NCBI GenBank assembly: GCA_021797415.1
Contig: JAJZZT010000356.1
Span: forward strand, 1 to 8,596
Direction of reading: 5' to 3'
Length of the DNA: 8,596 nt
Source: Bacillota bacterium
Lineage (GTDB): Bacteria; Bacillota; Bacilli; Alicyclobacillales; SLC66
The notes beneath the pieces were generated by a model, which made no database searches, was not told the origin of the DNA, and worked only from the letters and a program-made list of their open reading frames with translations. Made by a program: the position numbers and the translations under genes. Every line of letters begins with the position of its first letter. The first letter of the stretch is position 1. This document shows positions 1 to 5,926 of this stretch, one piece after another.

Positions 1-486
1 GGTGATTTCAAAACCGGGCAGAGCAGCGACGGATTCACCTACACGTCGCGCAAACATCCGGGAGTGGCCGTTGACCTGAGCTTTCAGACGGTGGGTTCCC
101 ATCGAACACTGCTGCGTTACTGGGTGAAGGACGTTCTGGTGCCCGCCCGGTCGCCCGCTTCTCTGCTGCCGTCCAATACGGTGAGTATCGAAGTGCAGTA
201 CAGCGCCGCGGAAGGGAAGACACCTGTCATTTTGGAGATTGTCAACCCGCAGGTCATCCGCAGTTGGGTGCAGCAGATCAATGCGCTGCCTGTCGATACG
301 CGAAGTATTCAGTGCAGTGCGGGAAAGACGGAAAACGCCGTCGTGAGTTTTATGGACGCGTCCGGTCAGACCGTCGCGGTCAAGGTCGATCCCACGTGCG
401 ACCAGGTCATCCTGCCGGAGTATCCACCGCTGTTGGACAAGGGCATTTGGAAATTGGTTCTGCAGGCGGTCCACAAGTCTTCCTGA
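1..486 (+). CDS. Unrecognised protein, C-terminal fragment (probably exported)
   Basis: The frame is open from the first base of the window to a TGA at 484-486, giving 161 residues; the true start lies off the left edge, so the GTG at 64 is just an internal Val. I do not recognise the family. The fragment is rich in alternating hydrophobic/polar stretches, suggesting beta structure. It has two cysteines, at fragment residues 105 and 133, that bracket a segment with the pattern Cys...VVSFMDASGQTVAVKV...Cys. This resembles the 'Cys - strand - DxxG - strand - Cys' layout of small disulfide-bonded domains in secreted or lipid-anchored proteins, so an extracytoplasmic location is inferred, not shown. 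No catalytic motif or membrane segment is visible in the part present. The gene converges on the PBP gene, with repeat copy A lying between them. Confidence 0.8.
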   Translation, partial: GDFKTGQSSDGFTYTSRKHPGVAVDLSFQTVGSHRTLLRYWVKDVLVPARSPASLLPSNTVSIEVQYSAAEGKTPVILEIVNPQVIRSWVQQINALPVDTRSIQCSAGKTENAVVSFMDASGQTVAVKVDPTCDQVILPEYPPLLDKGIWKLVLQAVHKSS

Positions 487-513
487 CAGACTCCCATGGC
501 GCCGACGCGCCAC

Positions 514-739
514 CATCGGCAGGATGAAAGTTAGCCGGGACGGCGGCCGCGCGCCAAACCAGTCTTAGGGTGATGGTTTGCTGGGCTGGCGTTATCCCCT
601 TTTCTCGTCGCGAGCTTGGCGCCATGGACAAGGTTTGCTGGGCCGGCGTTATCCCCTTTTCTCGTCGCGAGCTTGGCGATAGCGGTGTCCGAGCAGGAGC
701 AAAGGGATACTGGCGGCTAGCAGAGAAGACATTTTCAAG
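514..739. repeat. Modular foldback repeat, copy A
   Basis: This gene-free stretch is related to copy B (5595-5892) in the same orientation. The left end (514-545) matches 5595-5626 at about 25 of 32 bases, both beginning CATCGGCAGG. The core 621-699 matches 5654-5731 with about 9 substitutions and one 1-bp indel. The right end 704-739 matches 5859-5892, including GGGATACTGGCG and AGACATTTT. Within A the core can fold back: 645-663 (GGCGTTATCCCC then TTTTCTC) opposes 697-716 (GAGCAAAGGGATACTGGCGG), with the small palindrome CTCGTCGCGAG in the loop. The right arm 697-715 is the exact reverse complement of copy B's left arm 5677-5695 (19 of 19), so both derive from an ancestor with fully complementary arms and A's left arm has decayed. 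It lies between two convergent genes. No transposase is seen; it could be a MITE, a REP/BIME-like element or a structured RNA. Confidence 0.8.
575..678. repeat. Tandem duplication of a 47-bp unit inside copy A
   Basis: Bases 575-621 and 632-678 are direct repeats of 47 bp, starting GGTTTGCTGGG and ending CGAGCTTGGCG. They differ at one base (T at 586 versus C at 643) and are spaced with a 57-bp period. The 10-bp spacer is CCATGGACAA; the same CCATGGACAAGGTT junction occurs in copy B at 5655-5668, where the preceding unit has diverged strongly. A third, degenerate unit may begin near 530 (GTTAGCCGGGACGGCG). The near identity points to a recent duplication of one building block of the repeat. 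Confidence 0.85.
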
Positions 740-742
740 ACA

Positions 743-775
743 GGGCGCGCGGACCGATGTTCGGTCCGCGCGCCC
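743..775 (-). terminator. Hairpin downstream of the PBP gene
   Basis: A perfect 15-bp inverted repeat (arm GGGCGCGCGGACCGA) with the 3-base loop TGT begins 20 bp beyond the PBP stop codon. Position and stability fit an intrinsic terminator for the leftward PBP transcript. The downstream tract on the minus strand is CTGTCTTG rather than a true T-run, so termination could be imperfect or could involve other factors. It might also serve the convergent rightward gene. Confidence 0.65.
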
Positions 776-795
776 TCGTGGTGCGTCGGCAGAGG

Positions 796-2853
796 TCATG
801 GACCGGAGCCGTAGGTTGCTGATGTCGTGGTTGTCGGGCTGGACGGCGTCGGCAACTGGGAAGGAAATTCGGGGCCTGCGGCGGGCGGAACGCCGAATGT
901 ACCACCGTGCGCCGGCCAGCCCTGGCGGATGATTGCAGAAAACATCTCGGGCGGGAATTTGCTGGACCACTGCGGTAGGCTGTTGGAGAGCGTCGTGGTT
1001 GGATACCCTTCCCAGATGGCCCCCACCACATTGGGAGTAAAAGCGGCCACCCAGAGGTCGCTGTCTGTCTGCGACGTGTTCGTGTAGGCAACCGATCCGG
1101 TCTTGCCCGCCACCTGGTGACCGGGCGCGGCGGCCCCTGCCACGATGCCGTTCACGACGTTGTTCTGAAGCAGCGCCACCATCTGTTGCGCGGTGGACGG
1201 AGACATGACCGTTACGGGATTTGCGTTGTACTGGTAAAGCACGGTTCCCTTGTTGTTGACAATGCGGTCAATCGCGTGCGCCGGCAGCCGGACTCCCTGA
1301 TTGGCAAACGCGCTGTAGGCGTCGGCCAGGGTGAGAGGGGAGATGCCGGGCACCACGTTGCCAAGCGCGATGGTGAGGTTGTTGTTGGCCGGATTGCTCA
1401 GATTGACACCCGCCTTTGCAGCGAACTGGATGCCGGTGGGTATCCCGATCTGGCTGAGCAGCCAGACGGCGGGCGCGTTCCAAGATTCGGCGAGCGCCCA
1501 GCGCAGGCTGACGTACCCGTGGTAGGTGGCATGGCTCTCCCAGTCGCTCACCGTGTAGTTGCCAAATGACAGGTGGTTGTTGACGCCGTCCAGCAGCGCG
1601 GAATTCGCGTTCCACTGTCCGGACTGAATGGCGGGGCCATAGACGACAAGCGGCTTCATGGCGGAACCAGGCGAACGCTGGGTCTGTGTGGCGTAATCAA
1701 ATCCGCGGAATGTGTACTGGTTCTGCTTGCCGCCGACTAGGGCCATGATGGCTCCGGTGTGCGGGTTCAAAAAGACGGCGGCGCCCTGGATCTCCTGTGT
1801 TGCGCTGGACAGAGGAGTGGGGTAATAGGCCGGACTGTTGACCGCGTTATATGCCGCCTGTTGCAGTTGTGGGTCCAGTTCCGTGTAGATCTTCACACCG
1901 CCGCGCGTGAGGATCTGCGTGCTGATGTGCAGTTGGTTCAACTGCTGGTAGAGATAGTCGCGAAAATACGCGTATTGTGGCGGAACGCCCGTGCCCGTCG
2001 GCTGACCGGGGTGGAGTTCCAGGGGCGCCTTCTGGGCGGCGTGCATCTGTGTCAGCGTGATGTAGTGCGAGACGTACATACGCTGCAGGACTTCGTTGCG
2101 CCGCGTGATGGCCAATTTCGGATTGATGAGCGGATCGTACAGTGAGGGCGCCTGCGGCAAGCCTGCGATCAGCGCGCACTGCGGAAGTGTCATGCGCTTC
2201 ATCTGCGCCGGTTCGAGGCCGAAGTACGTATAGGCGGCCTGCTGGATTCCGGTTGCGTCATTGCCGAAATAGACATGGTTGAAGTACATGTCCAGCACCT
2301 GGGCCTTGCTGTAGTGCTTGGCGATCTGAATGGCGAGAATGAGTTGCTGCAGTTTGCGGGTCAGTGTTTTCGCGTCGCTCAGATAGACAAATTTCGCCAA
2401 TTGCTGGGTGATGGTGCTGGCACCCTGCGCGTAGCTGTGGTGGATGATGTCGTAAATCGCCGCGCGGATGTAACCGCGCAGACTGAATCCCTGATGATGG
2501 TAGAAACCCGCGTCCTCTGTCGCGATCAGCGCCTGCTGCAACTTGATGGGGATATCGCGCAGCGGAACATCGATCACGCCTTTGGGAGGGATCTGGAACA
2601 CAAGTTTTCCGTAGCGATCATAGACCTGTGTCGGCGCGCTCGTCTGGTCCAGCGTTTTGATATTGTATCTGTTTGTCTGCAGCATGTGAAGAAACGCGCT
2701 GACCATCGCCGCGAATGCAATGACCGCAAAGCTCAGTGTCCACGCGAGCTTTGTCCAGAACGACATGCGTTTGCGTTTTTTTCGCGGTTTTGCGTTTGAT
2801 CTTGCCTTGGCTGTCGGTTTCACAGTGGTTGTCGCTTTTATCCTGTTGCTCAT
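796..2853 (-). CDS. Class A penicillin-binding protein (PBP1A-type, bifunctional)
   Basis: The 685-residue protein has a cytoplasmic Lys/Arg-rich tail (1-30), one membrane anchor (about 33-56), a GT51 glycosyltransferase domain (about 75-260) and a transpeptidase domain (about 350-620). It ends in a Pro/Ser/Thr-rich tail (about 652-685). It would polymerise lipid II and cross-link peptidoglycan outside the membrane. GT51 motifs seen: EDAGFYHHQGF (Glu113), GASTITQQ (144-151), RKLQQ (166-170), KAQVLDMYFN (183-192) and RRNEVL (251-256). The third motif is normally RKxxE, so the usual Glu is Gln170 (CAA). Transpeptidase motifs are intact: SAMK with Ser397 as the expected acyl-enzyme, SWN (457-459) and KTGS (584-587). 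The ATG is preceded by AGGAGGT at 2864-2858 with good spacing. It diverges from the hydrolase at 2944 across a palindromic promoter region. Family assignment is firm; full GT activity is open because of Gln170. Confidence 0.96.
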   Translation of the reverse strand: MSNRIKATTTVKPTAKARSNAKPRKKRKRMSFWTKLAWTLSFAVIAFAAMVSAFLHMLQTNRYNIKTLDQTSAPTQVYDRYGKLVFQIPPKGVIDVPLRDIPIKLQQALIATEDAGFYHHQGFSLRGYIRAAIYDIIHHSYAQGASTITQQLAKFVYLSDAKTLTRKLQQLILAIQIAKHYSKAQVLDMYFNHVYFGNDATGIQQAAYTYFGLEPAQMKRMTLPQCALIAGLPQAPSLYDPLINPKLAITRRNEVLQRMYVSHYITLTQMHAAQKAPLELHPGQPTGTGVPPQYAYFRDYLYQQLNQLHISTQILTRGGVKIYTELDPQLQQAAYNAVNSPAYYPTPLSSATQEIQGAAVFLNPHTGAIMALVGGKQNQYTFRGFDYATQTQRSPGSAMKPLVVYGPAIQSGQWNANSALLDGVNNHLSFGNYTVSDWESHATYHGYVSLRWALAESWNAPAVWLLSQIGIPTGIQFAAKAGVNLSNPANNNLTIALGNVVPGISPLTLADAYSAFANQGVRLPAHAIDRIVNNKGTVLYQYNANPVTVMSPSTAQQMVALLQNNVVNGIVAGAAAPGHQVAGKTGSVAYTNTSQTDSDLWVAAFTPNVVGAIWEGYPTTTLSNSLPQWSSKFPPEMFSAIIRQGWPAHGGTFGVPPAAGPEFPSQLPTPSSPTTTTSATYGSGP

Positions 2854-2888
2854 GGATACCTCCTGGCCATCCCGCGTAGGCCACGTTT

Positions 2889-2917
2889 ATTGTATTACGA
2901 TTCTTTGTGATTCACAA
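2889..2917 (-). promoter_or_regulatory. Promoter for the PBP gene
   Basis: On the minus strand, TTGTGA (2917-2912, 4 of 6 to the -35 consensus) and TACAAT (2894-2889, 5 of 6 to the -10 consensus) are separated by exactly 17 bp. The predicted transcript starts near 2882 and has a leader of about 30 nt containing the AGGAGGT ribosome site. The -35 box lies inside the 21-bp palindrome at 2901-2921. Confidence 0.6.
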
Positions 2918-2921
2918 AGAA
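2901..2921. promoter_or_regulatory. Perfect 21-bp palindrome, candidate operator for both divergent genes
   Basis: The left arm TTCTTTGTGA (2901-2910) and right arm TCACAAAGAA (2912-2921) are exact inverted repeats around a single T at 2911. The site covers the -35 box of the leftward PBP promoter and the region just upstream of the extended -10 of the rightward hydrolase gene, so a bound dimer would control both. The half-site TTGTGA resembles those of Rex and CRP/FNR boxes. Those families have several bases between half-sites, not one, so the regulator is unknown. Confidence 0.65.
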
Positions 2922-2927
2922 AATTCG

Positions 2928-2936
2928 TGGTATAAT
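2928..2936 (+). promoter_or_regulatory. Extended -10 promoter for the coiled-coil hydrolase
   Basis: TGGTATAAT gives a consensus TATAAT (2931-2936) with a TG one base upstream, an extended -10. The best -35-like hexamer, TTGTGA at 2905-2910, leaves a 20-bp spacer, which is too long, so the extended -10 probably carries recognition. Transcription should begin near 2943, at or next to the ATG at 2944. This rules out the in-frame ATG at 2935, which overlaps the -10. Confidence 0.6.
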
Positions 2937-2943
2937 GCAGGGC

Positions 2944-4140
2944 ATGAGAGTGATAGACACATATCGACGCAAAATGGCAAAGTTTGCCGCATGCAGTGTG
3001 GTGTTGTCGCTTTTTGCGGCTGTGTCGGCGGGAGCGCCGGCGCAGGCTGCATCGTTGGCTTCGGAACAGCAACTGATCACTCAACTCCAGAATGCCGTCT
3101 CCACGAACAACGCGACGGTTGCGAACCATCAACAGGCGAGTCGCCTGCTGAACCTTCAAATTCAACAGTATGACGCTTCCATGGTGTCCATTCAAGAAGC
3201 GGTGCAGCGAAACGGCGGCAGCATGCGAAAGCTGGAGGCGAGACTCACCCGTCTGAAAGCGCAGACGCGCAAAAACGACGCGCAGCTTGCGCAGTGCAGG
3301 CAGGACTTGAAGAGTCAGTTGGTTGTCATGTACGAACGGGGTGCGGTATCCTATCTGTCGGTTCTGTTCAAAGCCACCTCCTGGCAGGATTTTCTCAATC
3401 GCATGAATCTCCTCCTGACAATCTCAAAGACCAACAAGAAACTGGAACTGCGCACGATGGCGCTGCAGCAGGCCGTTGCGGCGGATGCGCGCCGGACGGC
3501 TGTCGGCTACCGGACCCTGGCGCAAAAGCGCAACGAGGACGAAATCCTGCTGCAACAGGATGGACTGTTGGTGCAGCGCAAACGCACGGCGCTGTTTGAG
3601 ATCCGGCACGCGATTGCGAGCGAGATGGCCCGGCACGGACTGTTGGAAACGCAGATCCGGCTGACCAGGAAGCAGATTGCGGAGATTCAGACGGAAACTT
3701 CCAACGCGGAGTCGCTCATGCAAAGTAAAACGTATGTCCAGCAGGCTGAGGCCAACATGACCGGACTGAGCGCCCACAGCCTGTTGTCGTATGCGGATAA
3801 GTTTATGGGCACGCCGTACGTCTGGGGTGGGACAAGCCCATCCGGATTCGATTGTTCCGGTTTTGTCCAGTACGTGTTCAACCATTTTGGCGTATCGCTG
3901 CCCAGAACGTCCGAGGAGCAGTTTGCGACCGGCGTATCGGTATCGCAAAACAACCTCCAGCCTGGCGATCTCGTATTTTTCAGCACGTACGCTCCGGGCG
4001 CCACGCACGTGGGCATCTACATGGGCAACGGCCTCATGATCGACGCGCAGGACTACGGGGTTGTGATCGACAGCGTGTTCAATTCCTACTGGGGCCCCAA
4101 ATACCTGGGAGCCCGCCAGGTATTCAAGAGCGGCAACTGA
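2944..4140 (+). CDS. Secreted coiled-coil NlpC/P60 peptidoglycan endopeptidase (CwlO/PcsB-like)
   Basis: From ATG 2944 the protein has 398 residues. A signal peptide has a basic n-region (RRK), a hydrophobic core and likely cleavage after APAQA (about residue 35). Residues about 40-265 are a long, Gln/Arg/Lys-rich coiled coil. It includes the segment LSVLFKATSWQDFLNRMNLL, typical of the hinge of CwlO/PcsB proteins, which in known cases are switched on by FtsEX. The C-terminal NlpC/P60 domain (about 278-395) has PYVWGG, FDCSGF (Cys304), LQPGDLVFF and THVGIYMGNG (His355). It should cut the D-Glu to diamino-acid bond of stem peptides. The third catalytic position, usually His, appears to be Asp367 (MIDA). 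No Shine-Dalgarno sequence suits the ATG at 2944 or the alternative at 2974, and the promoter suggests leaderless translation. Neither ftsE nor ftsX is in the window. Confidence 0.93.
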   Translation: MRVIDTYRRKMAKFAACSVVLSLFAAVSAGAPAQAASLASEQQLITQLQNAVSTNNATVANHQQASRLLNLQIQQYDASMVSIQEAVQRNGGSMRKLEARLTRLKAQTRKNDAQLAQCRQDLKSQLVVMYERGAVSYLSVLFKATSWQDFLNRMNLLLTISKTNKKLELRTMALQQAVAADARRTAVGYRTLAQKRNEDEILLQQDGLLVQRKRTALFEIRHAIASEMARHGLLETQIRLTRKQIAEIQTETSNAESLMQSKTYVQQAEANMTGLSAHSLLSYADKFMGTPYVWGGTSPSGFDCSGFVQYVFNHFGVSLPRTSEEQFATGVSVSQNNLQPGDLVFFSTYAPGATHVGIYMGNGLMIDAQDYGVVIDSVFNSYWGPKYLGARQVFKSGN

Positions 4141-4147
4141 GACGGCC

Positions 4148-4182
4148 GCGGCGCTACTGCCGTTCAACAGCAGTAGCGCCGC
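4148..4182. terminator. Bidirectional hairpin across the convergent 3' ends
   Basis: A perfect 13-bp inverted repeat (arm GCGGCGCTACTGC at 4148-4160, partner 4170-4182) encloses a 9-base loop. It begins 8 bp after the hydrolase stop, and its loop and right arm contain the iadA stop codon (4164-4166) and last codons. There is no T-run on either strand. Its place between convergent genes only 23 bp apart makes a shared terminator the likeliest role. Confidence 0.6.
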
Positions 4183-5498
4183 CCTGCCTTGCGCTGTCGC
4201 TCGTCGCGGTCGGGGAAATCGTCCGGGTCGTCGTCGTCCGGATTCATCATGGTCCGTCCGCGTTCGTCGTCCACCCGGCCCGTGCTGTCCTTTCCGCCGG
4301 GCGCCCCGGGCACCCCGTCCACCTGTTCAAACGTACCCAGTACAATGGCCTTTCCTTCGTCGACCACCTGCCGCCCCTTGGCGAAGACATGGCGGATGCG
4401 GTACTGTTCGTCCGTCAGCACGATATCCGCGTCCGCGCCGGGACGGACCCTTCCCTTGTGGCCCAGCTTCAGCACGCGCGCCACGTTGCTGGTGACGATC
4501 GAAACGGCCTGTTCGACAGGCACGTTCTCGTGCACAATGGCGTCGCGCACCTCTTCCCAGAGTGTGGCGATGGATCCGATGCCCATGGCGACCAGCTTGC
4601 CTTTTTCGTCAAAGATGGGGGAACTGCCGTTGCTGTCGGAACTCATCGTGATCCAGTGCGGCTGCACGCCGGCGTCCAGCAGCCGGCGGATTGCCCTGGA
4701 CGGCTTGACCGAGATGTGATCGTGCTCATCGGGCCGTATGCCCGATGTCACGTCGACATAGCCGCCCTGCTTGCCGTATTGGATCGCCTGTTTCAATAAA
4801 TCCGGATTGCGGTTGAGGTGTGTCGGGGTGAAGACTGACCGGGGCAGTTCAGTCTGTTTGAGAACGTCGAAGAGAATCGCCAGTCCTTCTTCATCGTCGC
4901 CGACATGCAGGTGGAGGACGCCCGCTTTTCCCGCCAGCAGCCCTCCCACACGGGCTTCGCTTGCCAGTTCGGACAGATCGCGGTCGCTCGGATGGCTGGA
5001 GCGTGAGTCCGCGATGGCGATTTCTCCGACGCCGATCACTTTGTCGATGAGCACGATGTCGGTGCGCGGCATGCCCGTGATGGTGCGCGTCGGGACCTGG
5101 TAGGCGCCGCAGTAGATGTACGTGGTGATTCCTTCAAAGTCAAGGCCGTTTGCTTTGGCCAGCAATTCCCGCGTTCCCCGCGTGATGCCGTCTGTTCCGA
5201 GCACGCCGACGGCCGTCGTCACGCCTGCGGTCGTGATGTGGCTGAGCGAGATCTCCGGCGTGCGGTAGTGGAAGCCGCCTTCGCCGCCGCCGCCGGCCAT
5301 GTGGACGTGCTGGTCGATCAGGCCGGGGAACGCCAGCAGGCCGTCCGCGTCAAGTTCCGGGATGTCGATCCCGGAACCGTGAATGTGCAGATCGTCGCCT
5401 ATGGCAAGGATCTGTCTTCCGCCGAGCAGGATGTCCTTTTTGCCAAGCGGGCGCGGAGCGAATACGCGGGCCTGCCGAATGATCGTCAGAATGGACAT
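4164..5498 (-). CDS. iadA: Isoaspartyl dipeptidase (beta-aspartyl peptidase, IadA)
   Basis: This metal-dependent amidohydrolase hydrolyses beta-aspartyl (isoAsp) dipeptides in the cytoplasm. From ATG 5498 it has 444 residues against about 390 for E. coli IadA. Metal and active-site motifs align well: DQHVH (His64, His66), GGGGEGG, RTPE, GAYQVPTRTITG, HLHVGD (His198), PTHLNRN (His227) and SSDSNGS (Asp288). The bridging position, a carboxylated Lys in E. coli, is Glu159 (VGEIAIADSRS), as I recall for many Firmicute homologues. Family similarity ends at GTFEQ (about residue 391); about 50 extra residues follow, very Asp-rich (NPDDDDPDD), then basic, ending in two Cys. I chose ATG 5498 because it matches the family N-terminus and has AAGGA about 8 bases upstream. 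ATG at 5522 (AGGA only 3 bases upstream) and 5597 are alternatives, the latter overlapping the edge of repeat copy B. Confidence 0.95.
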   Translation of the reverse strand: MSILTIIRQARVFAPRPLGKKDILLGGRQILAIGDDLHIHGSGIDIPELDADGLLAFPGLIDQHVHMAGGGGEGGFHYRTPEISLSHITTAGVTTAVGVLGTDGITRGTRELLAKANGLDFEGITTYIYCGAYQVPTRTITGMPRTDIVLIDKVIGVGEIAIADSRSSHPSDRDLSELASEARVGGLLAGKAGVLHLHVGDDEEGLAILFDVLKQTELPRSVFTPTHLNRNPDLLKQAIQYGKQGGYVDVTSGIRPDEHDHISVKPSRAIRRLLDAGVQPHWITMSSDSNGSSPIFDEKGKLVAMGIGSIATLWEEVRDAIVHENVPVEQAVSIVTSNVARVLKLGHKGRVRPGADADIVLTDEQYRIRHVFAKGRQVVDEGKAIVLGTFEQVDGVPGAPGGKDSTGRVDDERGRTMMNPDDDDPDDFPDRDERQRKAGRRYCC

Positions 5499-5533
5499 GG
5501 TCATCATCCTTGCGCGTAACATTTTTCCTTTTT

Positions 5534-5561
5534 GTAGTATGGCCTGGGGGTGCAGTGACAA
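5534..5561 (-). promoter_or_regulatory. Weak candidate promoter for iadA
   Basis: On the minus strand, TTGTCA (5561-5556, 5 of 6) is followed after 16 bp by TACTAC (5539-5534), only 3 of 6 to TATAAT. A start near 5527 would give a short leader to ATG 5498 and would exclude the start at 5597. The weak -10 keeps confidence low; readthrough from the upstream NlpC/P60 gene is the alternative. Confidence 0.3.
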
Positions 5562-5594
5562 TCCAGATTCAACCTTCATGGTGCCGAAACTCCC

Positions 5595-5892
5595 CATCGG
5601 CAGGCTGAAAATTTGCTGGACTGGCGCCCTGTCCCGTGCCCGGCGAGTTCCGCGCCATGGACAAGGTTAGCTGGGTCGCCAGTATCCCTTTGCTCGTCGC
5701 GAGTTTAGCGATAGCGGTGTACGAGCAGGAGTCCGGGGACATGGGATCCAGTCTTTGAAGGGCGGGCGGACTCGTTTGGATCGAACGTTTGAGGCGTTAG
5801 ACAAACGTCCGATCGACCCGCATCGCCTGCCAAAGATGGGTGGATCCAATGTCCCCGGGGGATACTGGCGACTAGCAGAAGACATTTTTAAG
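5595..5892. repeat. Modular foldback repeat, copy B (with extra hairpin domain)
   Basis: This is the second member of the family at 514-739 and fills the gap of more than 400 bp between iadA and the SH3-NlpC gene. It starts CATCGGCAGG, has one degenerate unit, then the CCATGGACAAGGTT junction. The outer stem is GTCGCCAGTATCCC (5675-5688) with its exact complement at 5859-5872, 14 of 14. Inside are a small hairpin with arms TGCTCGT (5690-5696) and ACGAGCA (5720-5726), and a long foldback (5733-5858) that copy A lacks. Drawn as RNA it is a closed three-way junction. The right end ACTAGCAGAAGACATTTTTAAG matches copy A. Both copies lie just beyond the 3' end of a leftward cell-wall gene, in the same orientation. 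There is no transposase and no obvious target-site duplication. Confidence 0.8.
5733..5858. repeat. 126-nt long foldback specific to copy B
   Basis: The stretch folds on itself almost end to end. 5733-5750 pairs with 5841-5858 (17 of 18, arm CCGGGGACATGGGATCCA). TCTTTG at 5752-5757 pairs with CAAAGA at 5831-5836. GCGGGCG at 5762-5768 pairs with CGCCTGC at 5824-5830 with one wobble. GATCGAACGTTTG at 5779-5791 pairs with 5802-5814 (12 of 13), closed by the loop AGGCGTTAGA. In copy A the position is occupied only by CAAA (700-703), so this is a discrete gained or lost domain. It could be an RNA arm or a nested miniature insertion. Confidence 0.75.
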
Positions 5893-5898
5893 GTTGGA

Positions 5899-5926
5899 GG
5901 ATGTCCTGCGCTCCCTCAGAACATCC
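5899..5926 (-). terminator. Possible terminator overlapping the end of the SH3-NlpC gene
   Basis: On the minus strand GGATGTTCTG pairs with CAGGACATCC over 10 bp (one G-U pair) around an 8-base loop, with the TGA stop codon inside the structure. No T-run follows (TCCAACCTT). Its position at the gene end, mirroring the hairpin between copy A and the PBP gene, supports a termination or mRNA 3'-end role, with modest confidence. Confidence 0.4.

Noticed and set aside
497..512. Terminator for the left-edge gene (TGGCGC-CGAC-GCGCCA)
   Set aside because: It has only a 6-bp stem with no T-run; such stems are common at this GC content.
575..678. Possible CRISPR array
   Set aside because: There are only two 47-bp repeats with a 10-bp spacer, and the unit recurs within a larger foldback element; there are no cas genes.
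570..932. Open frame (+) through copy A and the PBP 3' end
   Set aside because: It is built from the duplicated repeat unit, the terminator hairpin and the antisense of the PBP tail; there is no ribosome site and no recognisable family.
407..970. Open frame (-) through copy A and both flanking genes
   Set aside because: It overlaps two better-supported genes and consists of repeat-derived sequence such as SSRREKGITPAQQT twice.
2905..2918. Rex or CRP/FNR binding box
   Set aside because: The half-sites match in part, but they are one base apart instead of the several bases those regulators need.
3852..4799. Long open frame (+) of 315 codons antisense to iadA
   Set aside because: It is a shadow of high-GC codon use in iadA and the hydrolase; the protein is unlike any family and the iadA motifs are unambiguous.
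5499..5597. IadA start at 5597
   Set aside because: It adds 33 residues with no family match, overlaps the edge of repeat copy B, and would lie upstream of the only candidate promoter.
5657..5758. A 33-codon frame (+) inside copy B encoding a hydrophobic peptide (MDKVSWVASIPLLVASLAIA...), like a small membrane toxin
   Set aside because: There is no Shine-Dalgarno sequence. The same frame in copy A is broken by a 1-bp shift near 652-661, and the sequence is constrained by base pairing. It is more likely an accident of the repeat.
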